From Pithys albifrons albifrons (Eukaryota > Chordata > Aves > Passeriformes > Thamnophilidae), in the NCBI RefSeq assembly GCF_047495875.1, contig NC_092463.1, forward strand, positions 21,193,224-21,257,223: 64,000 nucleotides of DNA. The letters are read 5' to 3'. Within the stretch, counting starts at the first letter, position 1, and the number at the start of each line of letters is the position of its first letter. The position numbers and the translations under genes were made by a program. Below the pieces are notes generated by a model. That model did not search any database. It had not been told where the DNA came from and was given only the letters and a program-made list of their open reading frames with translations. This document shows, piece after piece, positions 50,893 through 60,620 of the stretch.

Positions 50893-52728
50893 ACAATTCC
50901 TCATCTCTCCAGGAAGATGAAGAGATAGATATGGAGGCTCTCAACTGGCAGCTGAACAACACCTCCGTGAATGGGCATTCATCTACTCCAACCACAGTTC
51001 GCTTTCCCAGCTGGGTGACTTTTGATGACAATGAAGTCAGTTTTTCACCACAGAACCTTTCTCCCTTGAAAACAGAAACCCCACCTGCAGAAACACAGGC
51101 TCCAGATGTTAACTTTAACCTCACTACATCCTTGAAGAAAAGAGAACGTCCTAAAAGCACATTGGGGGACCTCTCTAAAATTAAAAAACTAGATCTCTCC
51201 TCCTTAACCAAATTGCCTTCTGTTGAAACACCACCATGGAGTGCTACTAACCCCTTTCTGGATGAATCTCTGCAAGATGTCCAACCCTCACCCATCAATC
51301 CATTCAGTTCCTTCTTTGAAGAGCGAGAGAGGCGTTCCAAAAGCTCTTCTGTCTCGAGTGCTCCAGGCAAAAGCCAAAGAGACTCTCTCATTATTTTCCA
51401 TCAAGAGCCTGATACCATCAGTTTCCATGAGGTAAACAAAAGCGTAACCCACACAGATGCTGTAGAGCAGCTCAAACATCTCCAGATTGGAGACCCAGAT
51501 CATGTGAGCAGTTCTACTTTGCCTGATGATGACCCCATGATGCCATATGATCTGGATACAGCTTTATTTAATGTGGCACCAGCTCAGCCAAAGGATGGAT
51601 GGCCAATGATGCTCAGGATCCCAGAAAAGAAGAATATTATGTCATCCAGGCACTGGGGACCAATATACGTGAAGCTGACCGACAGTGGATGTATACAGCT
51701 TTTTTATGAGAAAGGACTAGAGAAACCTTTCCGGGAACTCAAACTTGAAATCAATCATGAGATTTCAGAGCGCAAACTCCAGAACTACGATGAGAATGGA
51801 AGGATACACAGTGTGCGGTTGGATCGCACAATATACAAGGAGAAAAAGAAATATCAGCCTAAGCCAGCCATTGCACACACAGCAGAGAGAGAGCAAATTA
51901 TCAAGCTTGGGACTACAGATTATGGAGACTTCCTGAGCTTCATCTCTGCTGTGCAAGATACACTAATGAACTTGCCAGCTTCATCAACAGATCTGAGCAC
52001 AGTAGGACTGAACTACCAAGAAGAAGAAATCACTGTTGATGTCAGGGATGAGTTTCATGGCGTATTGGCCAAGGGAGACAGTGCGATTCTCCAGCACAGT
52101 GTGCTGACCCATATCTATGTTCTCAGCTTTCTTTCTGGCCTGGCAGAATGCAGACTGGGCCTTAATGATATCCTGATCAAAGGGAATGAAATAGTTGCAA
52201 GGCAGGATATTATGCCCACTACTACCACTAAGTGGATTAAATTATACAGCTGTCAGTTCCATTCATGTGTGGATGAGGATATGTTTAATAACTCCCGTAT
52301 TATCCTATTCAACCCTTTGGATGCCTGTCGGTTTGAACTGATGCGATTCAGAACTGTCTTTGCTGAGAAAACTTTGCCTTTTACTCTGAGGACAGCTGCC
52401 AGCATAAATGGTGCTGAGGTGGAGGTGCAGAGCTGGCTGATGATGTCCACAGGGTTCTCTTCCAATCATGATCCTTTAACTCAGGTCCCTTGTGAAAACG
52501 TGATGATCCGCTACCCAGTGCCAAATGAGTGGGTGAAGAACTTCCGTAGGGAGAGCGTCCTGGGGGAGAAATCTTTGAAAGCCAAGGTGAACAAGGGAGC
52601 CACTTTTGGATCAAGTGGTCTGTCTGGTTCTGAGCCAGTAATGAGAGTAACTTTGGGAACTGCAAAATATGAGCATGCCTTTAATTCCATCGTATGGAGG
52701 ATAAACCGACTGCCTGACAAAAACTCAG
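50893..52728 (+). CDS. STON2: Stonin-2 coding exon 4, residues 181-793 (main exon)
   Basis: A 1836-nt exon, phase 1 at both ends, with acceptor after AAAG and donor GTGAGT at 52729. In order it encodes: an acidic stretch; a third WVxF, WVTF (221-224), in SWVTFDDNEV; KKRERPKSTL; NPF motifs at 300-302 and 316-318 (EH-domain ligands for Eps15/intersectin); an Arg/Ser-rich piece; the stonin homology domain (about 415-545, beginning DGWPMMLRIPEKKN); and the mu-homology domain from about 557 (EEEITVDVRDEF), which continues into the next exon. The stretch GTAKYEHAF contains Lys772-Tyr773, which line up with the Lys/Tyr I recall as needed for synaptotagmin binding in the human protein. The frame is also open for 49 codons past the donor, but homology requires splicing to 58410. 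The antisense frame of 178 codons over this exon is a shadow. Confidence 0.97.
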
Positions 52729-52963
52729 GTGAGTGGTGCACACCATCTTGCAGGAGTAAACTGAAACGAGATACATATTTTGGAAGATGGCGAATACTGA
52801 GTTTAAGTGATGAGAGGGAAAACATCCTCTGTAGCATAACAAAGGACACAAATGAGTTGCATGAAACATTTATCTGACCCTTGGTTGCAATAGTTATATG
52901 CATCCTACAAATATAACTAATGGCAGAAACAGTTTTAGGTTTTCCAGATGCAAAAATACATGT

Positions 52964-53091
52964 TCTGGAGGTATTTAAATGATGTGTAGATGTGGTACTT
53001 AAGGACATGGTTTAGTGGTAGACTAGTGCTAGGTTAATGGTTGGACTTGATGATCTTTAAGAACCTAAATGGTTCTGTGATTCTATGATTG
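52964..53091 (+). mobile_element. CR1 LINE 3' tail fragment
   Basis: CTGGAGGTATTTAAATGATG, TGTAGATGTGGTACTTAAGG, ACATGGTTTAGTGGTAGAC, GGTTGGACTTGATGATC and the terminal GATTCTATGATT match the last 130 bp of avian CR1. It starts about 235 bp after the exon 4 donor, in sense orientation, and does not disturb the splice site. Confidence 0.9.
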
Positions 53092-55168
53092 TGAGACTTA
53101 GGCATCAAACCTCCCTGTGTGCTCAGTACCGTTATTGGAAGCAGGGCTTTTTCAGGTAACTTGCAAAGGCAAGTTCATGTGCTATGGAGCTGAATGACAG
53201 GACCAGATGAATTGCTGTAGTTGCAGCACATGTGATTTCCTTTCCATACATTGCCAAGCATACTGGGCCAATGCTATATGTTCCAATGCATATGCCACAA
53301 TTAATGCCTATAAAGTATCTGGAATGGAGATTATAAAAGAAGATACTGCTCAACCATTAAAAAACCCCCAGAAATTTCCAAACACCAGTTTGTGGCTATG
53401 TTTCTGTAATCAGTGCAGACAGGCAATTACAGCTTAAACCTAAAGAAAGAATACCAATATGAAACCCAAAAATATTTGTATTTCTAGTAACATGTTCATA
53501 ATTAAGCATTCAAATAATGAAGGCAAGCTACTGTTTCCTTTGGCCATTGCCGCCAGTCATTCTACTTCCTGCCTTTCATATATGGTGCATGATAAAAATG
53601 GACAACTCAGGTTTATTTTTAGTTGTAGTGAATTCTACTTCTTCACTTCTCTGACCTAGAATAGGTTTTCACAAATGAGATGCACTTTTTAGTGTTAATG
53701 CTGCAGTAATGCATCTGGGATACTGAGAGTGTTTCTGTATTCAGTGTTCCCTGAAGAAAAGTTCAGCGTGGTACCAGATTTGGCAATCTCTAGGGACATA
53801 TGTTTTTCCTGAGTTTGAATTGTAGTGTCAGTAAAACAGTGATTCAAGTCTCCTAATCTTTTGGATCACATTTCAGCCAAAGGACACTAGTTTATACCAT
53901 AGGTTACAAATTTGAAGGGATTTCATTGACAAAAGGGAAGGCTCCATGTTTTCTGTACTGTGGGACATAAGAAGACAGAGCTTGGAAGCTCAAGAGGAAT
54001 ATAGCAATGAAAAATTAACCTCAGGCTGTTTATGAGCAATAACTTGCTTGTGATAAAAATCTCACTGTGCCATCTGCATGAGCTCTGGGAATGAGATGCT
54101 GTGAAATTGGGCCTTCTGTGGCATCTTCTCTCCAAGGATCTCAGTATACCATATAGATATTACAGCTGGGGAAATGAAAGCCCCCAGAATTTAACACAAT
54201 CACTGAACATGCCAGTAGCAAATGAGGAGAAGAGGCAAACCAACTGTTTCTACTGCCTCCTGCAAGGTGATGCCCCTTTAGTCATTGTTACTCTGAGGGA
54301 ATGCCTCATTTCCCTGATCCATCTCTCCCAGTGTGAGGCTTTATTGTGTGTACACTGTGACAGGGGGAAATGCATTATAGATTTGTTGCTGCTGTTGGAC
54401 ACCTGCCACAGAGCATCTATCCATCAGTGTCACCATGGAGAATGCAGGACAGTTCAAATTTGTGTACATCCTGAGAGGAAGAGACTGTCCTCACCTCTCC
54501 GGTCAGATCAGATGTAATTTCAGGAAAAGGAAGGGCCTTGGAAGCACTGTCTTGGCCAAGACACATGAGGTATGTGAGAGGGAGGGAATCTCAAAGTGAT
54601 GACAGGGTGAGCCAAGTGTGGTTTAAATTTGACCTTGCCTTTCAGGGACTATTTCTATTTATTGACGGTACTTCGTCCCACAGTTTTCCTTACTCAAAGT
54701 ATATGCCAAACAAAGAGGTAATATAAGTGGTACTCAAAAGCATTGAGTCCTGCTCCTTCTTAGGTTTCTCTGATGGGCCACATATACTTTTATCCATGTG
54801 ATACTGGTGTGGGGTCTAACTTCAGCCTTTTGCATCCTTGGCTGTATCCAGCCCTACCCATAAGTTGTATAATAACCCACCTCCACCTATTTGCAAAGTC
54901 CTTATAAATTATGCAATTCTCAAGCACTAAATATAAAACTACTCCCTTGACTCACTCTGGATGCCTTCCTACTGTGACACCTGCAACTCACCTCCAAGAA
55001 CACTCTGGGTCTTCTGTAAATGTCTGGTCTGCCAGTGAACTGCTCTGGTGCCTGAGACTCCAGAGCAGGAGAGAGGTAGTGGCATTACACTACATCTGAG
55101 GGAAATGCTACGGTCTGCAGCTCCACTTGGCTGCCAGAGGCCACACGACTTGGCCACACCACCTGGGG

Positions 55169-55195
55169 CCTAACCCTAACCCTAACTCTAACCCC
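55169..55195 (-). repeat. Short interstitial telomeric repeat
   Basis: CCTAACCCTAACCCTAACTC followed by TAACCCC: about four CCCTAA units with one C-to-T change in the last full unit, i.e. TTAGGG on the - strand. It is intronic and far from any visible chromosome end. Such short tracts are known in vertebrates and are thought to come from telomerase or break repair (general knowledge; origin here is inferred). Confidence 0.85.
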
Positions 55196-56586
55196 TGACT
55201 GCCTCCAGCACACATGCCTGTCTCCCAGACGTGCTCAAAGCAGCATGTACATAGGCACACATTAAGGGACTTTTGTTCATCTATGGTTTGTGTTCTGGCA
55301 CAATGCTTGGAATCACAACCTCAGGGACTTCTGAGGTCTCCAGGTAGCCAACTGGACTTCTTGCTTCTCTCCATTCCCTGAGTGCACACTGGTGCAGGCT
55401 TTGTGTAGATGTGAGGTGCATGAGACCATCAGCCCTGCCACCCACAGCCCCACAGGGGAGGAAAGCTGGTCACTCCCGAAGCTCACTGCTTGTATTCAGT
55501 TTATAGTATCCTAAGCAATTAAATTGTTAAGAATTATTTCAGCAGCTTTGCTGTCTTATCTAAATGTTTTCTTTTTGTGCTTTCTAATGGGGCCCTTTTC
55601 ATTCTCACTCAAGGAGACAGTGTTATCAGCACTGTTTGTATTATTTTGTAGCCAAAGCATCTGCTTATGACTGAACATTGAAAAGCATATGACAAATGAA
55701 GGACAGTGCATACTCTGAATATGATTTGACCTAAGAAAAAACTATGGACTGGATTCTACTGAGCACATTGCTGAAATGCTCTCCAAATAATTTGTTAAAC
55801 ATTATTGCCTTTTTCATATTCAAAATTCATATGATCAAAAAAGTTGATAAAAAAGCCTATCTACAGACATTGCAGAGCTCCAGTTGCTGCTGGCTGGGCT
55901 TCACATGTTGAGTTTTTTTAATCCACCAGGAGAATACTAGGGCAACATCCAAACAGTATTCAATTGTGGGAAAACACTCTTTCATTGAAGCAGAGATGTA
56001 GCCTCTACACAGAGCCTTGGATCTGGATTTGAACTTTTCTCTAGTTTGGCTGTGGATCCCAGGCATGCTGCCTGATATACTTTCTGAAGTAAACTAAATC
56101 ATTTAATCTAAACGTGTTAGGACATCTGAGTCATTCGGAACAGATTCCCCCCAGTCACACTAATACATGCATATATATGAATTATATTATCATACCTTTG
56201 ATTGTCAGAACAAAATATTAGTAGCTCAAGGAAACAAGTTGTGCAAAACAAAAGCAGTCTGTTGATTTCCTCCTGATTTTACTAAAAAGTATACCTGTGC
56301 ATTAGAGAAAGAGCTCTGAATGAGCCTGTTGAATAAAGTCTGCAGAGGTTGGCCTTGTGGGCCTCACACCAAGGACCCTAAAGAACACTGATGTGCTTGG
56401 TAATTTTGCAATAGCTTCAGTGGAGGAGTTGCTTTCTTAATCTGTGCATGTTGTCTACCATGCTGAACTGGTTTAAATAAATAACTTCCATATTTTTTGA
56501 CAGTTGTGTATAGTCTTTCCTGTTAATGGACTCTCCTACTAAAAGAAATTAAATTATTGAAAAATTACTCTGTCAATTGCATTTGG

Positions 56587-56649
56587 GTTTTTTTTGTTAC
56601 CTTTTCTTCCTCTTTTGTTTCCCTTTCCTTTTTTTCCCCTCTTTTTTTT
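56587..56649. repeat. Polypyrimidine tract
   Basis: T/C-rich for about 60 bases with poly-T runs. It is not followed by a usable coding exon; the real exon 5 acceptor is 1.8 kb downstream. An open frame across it begins with a Leu/Pro/Phe-rich run that reflects the base bias. Confidence 0.6.
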
Positions 56650-57654
56650 GAGCCTGTGGATATCCACATGTAGGTATGTTAAAAGAGGTTGCTGTGATTC
56701 CACGTGTCCGGTTGAAATTACAAAGAGTTTAAAAGCTCAGATCTCCAAAGCACCTGTCATGCAGTGTGCTCAAACCCAGTTAAACACTTGCCAGTGTTGG
56801 CTTCACATGCATCATCCACCCCAAAAGCAGCTGAGTACGTGCCAGCTCAGGAGCGTAGTGGCACAAGCCAAACATTTTGTAGCTGTGGATGTGGCTTGTA
56901 CTGGAGCACAGAGCTGGTTCTCCTGGGCTGCTGTGGGTCTCCAGTCTGAAGGAGGGAGCAACCCATGGCATACTAGAGGAGAGGAGAGGCTCAGTAAACC
57001 AGCTGAGCAGGAAGGATTACAATGAGGATTCTGCTGAGAGTGGTACAGGGTGAGGAAACAGATATGAGAGAGCCTGAGACTGGGAGTTGATTCCCAGTAA
57101 TGAATGCTGATTGCAGATTTTTGAGCCAGGAATGAGACCCATTTTTAGACATCTACATAATGGAGTACCAGAGAGCACCTTCTAGTGGTGAGGAAACTCT
57201 GGTGAGACTGTTTTGAAATATGATGCTGACTCCAGATAAAATTCTTACACAGACCTACACTGGGTGGAGGTTTTTTTCTAGCTCTATTTCAGAGGTCAAG
57301 TGGGATGTTGCAATGCCTAAGCCCTCTAAAGACTGCTCAATTTCATCCTGTTGGGACAAGTAATATCTCAAAATCCCACATCTCACTTTTCAAACTTCTG
57401 CTTAACAAGGCTAACTTTTGGGCTAAGAAAGTGTATTCCTGCTCTTCCCAGGGGGAGATTCTGAGCTTTCCCCACCCGGTGCCCTTTACTCTGCCTGCCT
57501 ACTTGTCTCTGTCCATACATCTTGCTGAGGTGTATGGAGAACTTTCCCAGTGAACAGGTAGTCTGAAAAGGATTCTATTAGTTCATTTATGCATTCATTT
57601 ACACATATGTAGACAACAGGATCCCTTTAATCAGAAAGCCCTGTGTGGCTTTAA

Positions 57655-57775
57655 AGGCTTTTATCCTCAATTTGCAAACAGAGAAACTGAGGCACAGACA
57701 TTAAATTACTTGCTTAAGAGCTTAGGAAGTTTGCAGCAGTCAGAAACAAAACCAATCTAGCTTGACTAGAATTCC
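57655..57775 (-). mobile_element. MIR-like SINE fragment (minus orientation)
   Basis: GAGAAACTGAGGCACAGACA, TTAAATTACTTGCTTAAGAG and the following CAGCAGTCAGAAAC region read like the reverse complement of the MIR/CORE-SINE central part, whose known form is GGAAACTGAGGCACAGAG followed by TTAAGTAACTTGCCCAAG. An old, degraded fragment. Confidence 0.65.
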
Positions 57776-57960
57776 CTTCTTTATTTTTTAAACATCACTG
57801 CTGTCCAGCAAAACAAAGGGGAAAAATAATAACAAAGGTTGTTTACAGATAACAGAGCTAAACACAATTAATTCTTCACCTTGCCATCCTCAGTGATTAG
57901 CCACCTTGTCATAGGTTAGATTGAGGAATAAAGGGTTGTTCTGAAGCCTTGCATAAATTT

Positions 57961-58050
57961 GCTTTCTGAACCCAGGAAAGTTATTTAACTTTATCCAGTA
58001 TGTTTTCTTTTGCTAAAATTGGGGATAAAAATTTACAATAAATGTGAAAT
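57961..58050 (+). mobile_element. MIR-like SINE fragment (plus orientation)
   Basis: CCAGGAAAGTTATTTAACTT, TATGTTTTCTTTTGCTAAAA and TTGGGGATAAAAATTTACAA follow the order of the MIR core in the forward direction (GGGCAAGTTACTTAAC, then CAGTTTCCTCATCTGTAAAA, then TGGGGATAATAATA). It lies about 190 bp from the opposite-facing fragment. Confidence 0.6.
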
Positions 58051-58409
58051 ATCTCCAAATACCTCCTTCCCTTCATAACATTTCAGAAGGATGGGCCATA
58101 ATGTACTTACAGACACTGAAGGAATCAGAAGAGGACAGATACCTTTACCCTACTGTGCTTGATTTACTTCTTGTATTGTCACCCACTAGAAGCAAACTAG
58201 AGTGATTGGCAGTCTTTTTTACATTTTGTTTAGTTCCTTTGGTAACTTCAACAGCATCAAAAGAGGTAAGATACTGTCACTTGCTATGAACTAGTTCACC
58301 TATGGAAATTCTCGTTTTCCTGCAGCGTCATGATGCTTCTTTCTTCCAGGTGTTGTGTTTTCTCATTCATCCATCACAACTTTCATTACTGTTTGCTCTC
58401 TTTTTCCAG

Positions 58410-58612
58410 CTTCTGGCCATCCTCACTGCTTCTTCTGTCACCTAGAGCTTGGCTCTGACCGGGAAGTGCCTTCCAGTTTTGTGCAGTATGTAGATGTGGA
58501 GTTTGACATGCCCACCACTTCTGCATCCAAAGCCACTGTTCGGTCCATCTCTGTCGAGGACAAGACCGATGTGAGGAAGTGGGTCAACTATTCAGCACAC
58601 TACAGTTACAAG
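58410..58612 (+). CDS. STON2: Stonin-2 coding exon 5, residues 793-860
   Basis: A 203-nt exon, entered in phase 1 and left in phase 0. It encodes the C-terminal part of the mu-homology domain: SGHPHCFFCHLELGSD (794-809), then VEFDMPTTSASKA and SVEDKTDVRKWVNYSAHYSY. This agrees closely with human stonin-2 as I recall it. The acceptor follows a strong pyrimidine tract; the donor AAG|GTAAAA at 58613 is weaker than the others. The cluster His-Pro-His-Cys-x-x-Cys-His is unusual in a mu-type domain. Confidence 0.95.
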
Positions 58613-59999
58613 GTAAAACTGAGCATGTGGCAGTCACAATGGTTACGCTGCATACTTTCATTGTCTGTAAAAGTGTGGGCTGACAAGTAAAATACCATGG
58701 CCAAATGAGGTGGGAATTTGACACAAGCCAGGCTGTGTGCAGTAGCTACCCATGTGCTACCCATTGATTCATGGCAAACAAGCAGGATTATCCCTCAGCC
58801 AAGATGGAATAAATTTGTTTGCAGTTGCCTGTGAAAGAGCATGCACACAGCCAGCTACTGGGGATTAGCTGATATGGTATGAGTGTGAACAGTGAGTTTT
58901 GCTGCTTTTCACAGCACCTCCAGTGGGAGTGCTACAGTGGGAGTCCTACAGCAGACAAAAGGATCGTATTATTTCTCTGCTTAAATATTTCTTCCTCCTG
59001 CCTGCCCTAAGGAGAGGAGCAGATGGGAAAGTACACTGTGTATATACCTGCCAAGATTCTCAGTAAATTTGCATGTTAGCTGAATACTTGGCAGAGAAAT
59101 TGGAATCCTACCTGCCTTCTTTCAGAGCAGTGATGAGAGATTCTGAAAAGATTCTCATGAGTAGTATTTTTACTGGTATTGTAATTACATTTTTAGTAGT
59201 CTCTTAAATTCCCTGGAGACGGTATTTGATCTCCCTAAGTATCCCTTTAAGGAATTAAACATTGAATTATTCCTGAGTTTTCATAGATGTAGAAATTTAG
59301 AACCCAAATATAGATCCCCTTGGCCCTGTACAAATACAAATTGGTATCTGTAAGCCACAACACCTGTGTGCCTGAGGACAACAGGGACGGTGCTGATGTC
59401 TGTGTTGATGTTAGGCAGTGCTTCAAAGAGCAGGAATTTGGACTTGATGATGCTTATAGCTCCCTTCTGACTCAAGATCTTCTAGAAAATTAATTTCTGC
59501 TTTATACATCAGTCTTTTCAGAGTTTAAAATTAAGGCTAGATTTTGCTGTCACTTAGAAAGCCACCTATCATCTTTAGATTTGGTTCTGGGTTTGGATTC
59601 AGGGTACATCTGGGAACGGTAATGAATAAAAAAATCACATGAGACCAGTTGTCTACCTGACATGATCTCTTCTGGAAATGGTTTCCTGACACTGTTGAAT
59701 TATAGAACTGCTTAGATTAGACTTAAATTACTTAGAGTAAATAAAATTCAGCTTATAGTATATTATATACATATCTGTATCTATAGTATGTAATAATATT
59801 TATAGTGTATGTGTAATAACACAATATTTACTTACAGTAAAGAAAATTCCTGGTCTTCCATCTTTTTTTCCTCACAACCCTCTCAGTTCACTAAGAGTTT
59901 CTTTACCTGAGCAGGACACAAACCACCTCTGAGGAAGATTTTTGAATCTTATGTTTTCCTTTCTCATTACTAATGTTCTCCCTGTTTTTCTTCTGCCAG
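58613..59999 (+). other. STON2 intron between coding exons 5 and 6
   Basis: A 1.4-kb phase 0 intron with donor GTAAAA and acceptor TTCTTCTGCCAG ending at 59999. It contains a probable CR1 tail and an AT-rich stretch near 59750-59840. The exon 5 frame stays open for only 25 codons into the intron before TAA at 58688-58690. Confidence 0.88.
59435..59488 (+). mobile_element. Probable degraded CR1 tail
   Basis: ATTTGGACTTGATGATGCTT, AGCTCCCTTCTGACTCAAGA and TCTTCTAGAA resemble the CR1 3' end (GGACTTGATGATCCTT, CCCTTCCAACTCAGGA, ATTCTATGA). Short and diverged, so less certain than the other copies. Confidence 0.55.
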
Positions 60000-60083
60000 G
60001 TTGAAATAGAGCAGAAAAAAAGCTTGAATGAGGATCTGAAGGGAGAAAATACTGCAAATGTCAATGAATGTGCTACACAGTGA
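60000..60083 (+). CDS. STON2: Stonin-2 coding exon 6, residues 861-887 and stop
   Basis: Twenty-seven codons plus TGA at 60081-60083, entered in phase 0. It begins VEIEQKKSLNEDLKGENT, which completes the last strand of the mu-homology domain (after SYK) and adds a short polar tail. The acceptor TGCCAG follows a pyrimidine-rich tract. The 164-codon antisense frame across it is a shadow. Confidence 0.94.
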   Translation, partial: VEIEQKKSLNEDLKGENTANVNECATQ

Positions 60084-60503
60084 AGGAAGATCAGTCTGCA
60101 AGTCCCACGAGGGGTAGTCAAACTAACAGACCTGGAAGAAAGGACTTGCAGGGTTGGCTGTTTTTCTTTTAAATTATGGATTAATACTTTTAAAATAATG
60201 CTCTGAAGAGTATTATTTTTTAATGTGTGATGTTCCATACTTTGAGAAGAAGCTTGTCTGTGGTTTGTTTGGAGCGGACCCATGGGCTTTTGCTGGAACA
60301 ATAGAAGTACAGTTGTAACAGTCAAGCCTGCCTTTTCTGCCTCTTCACCAAGTTTTGCACTCGAGTATGGGCTGGCAACCATCACAGCCATACCCAAAAG
60401 CAGCCTTTATCTCACTTACAATCTTGCCCTCCTACATTAAGCATTTTATTTATATGCCTTTTGTTTTGGTCATTGACTGAATCACTTCCTTCTGAAATGC
60501 TAA

Positions 60504-60509
60504 AATAAA
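60504..60509 (+). terminator. Polyadenylation signal AATAAA (proximal)
   Basis: Canonical hexamer 421 nt after the stonin-2 stop codon. Use is inferred. Confidence 0.55.
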
Positions 60510-60595
60510 ATCCAGGGAGCATCAAGTGAAAAATTATATAAAATCTCCTTTCTGAAGTGATCAACAGAGTGAAAACCCTGAGCATCATTCTGGAA

Positions 60596-60601
60596 AATAA
60601 A
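60596..60601 (+). terminator. Polyadenylation signal AATAAA (second)
   Basis: Canonical hexamer, followed within about 30 nt by a T/G-rich stretch (GGTCTCTCTGTTT) that could serve as the downstream element. This makes it slightly more convincing than the one at 60504. Confidence 0.6.
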
Positions 60602-60620
60602 CACACTCTGCATCTTAAAC

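Larger units (their letters stand above)
52729..58409 (+). other. STON2 intron between coding exons 4 and 5
   Basis: About 5.7 kb, phase 1, with donor GTGAGT and acceptor TTTTTCCAG at 58401-58409. It contains a CR1 tail, an interstitial telomeric tract, a long polypyrimidine run and two MIR-like fragments, listed separately. No exon is recognised in the rest. The 138-codon frame at 54101-54517 has no motif I know. Confidence 0.88.
6794..60601 (+). other. STON2: STON2 gene (stonin-2), six coding exons, 5' noncoding end not in window
   Basis: Joining the six exons listed separately gives one uninterrupted 2664-nt coding sequence (887 residues plus stop) that I recognise as stonin-2. All junctions are GT/AG and the phases agree (1,1,1,1,0). 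It is stonin-2 and not stonin-1 because it has two NPF motifs (residues 300-302 and 316-318), which stonin-1 lacks. Family knowledge: stonin-2 is a cytosolic endocytic adaptor at synapses and in other cells; it binds AP-2, Eps15/intersectin and synaptotagmin and helps retrieve synaptic vesicle protein. The gene spans about 53 kb here, well below the human gene as I remember it, as expected for a bird. The transcription start and any noncoding first exon should lie upstream of 6794, probably outside the window. Confidence 0.96.
60084..60620 (+). other. STON2: STON2 3' UTR (minimum extent)
   Basis: Follows the stop codon directly. The end is placed about 20 nt after the AATAAA at 60596, with T/GT-rich sequence after it. 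A longer UTR using later AATAAA hexamers (61257, 61791, 62349 or 62402) is possible. No coding sequence is seen. Confidence 0.65.

Noticed and set aside
50855..51391. Antisense open frame of 178 codons over exon 4
   Set aside because: It lies exactly opposite the recognised stonin-2 coding sequence and has no motif of its own; a codon-bias shadow.
54101..54517. 138-codon frame in intron 4, Cys/His-rich towards its end
   Set aside because: Cys/His spacing does not fit a zinc-finger pattern, and nothing else supports an exon.
56594..57025. 143-codon frame starting in the polypyrimidine tract
   Set aside because: Its Leu/Pro/Phe-rich beginning is produced by the C/T run, and the remainder shows no known motif.
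59903..60397. Antisense open frame of 164 codons across the last exon and 3' UTR
   Set aside because: No recognisable domain, no promoter or splice context, and it overlaps a confirmed coding exon on the other strand.
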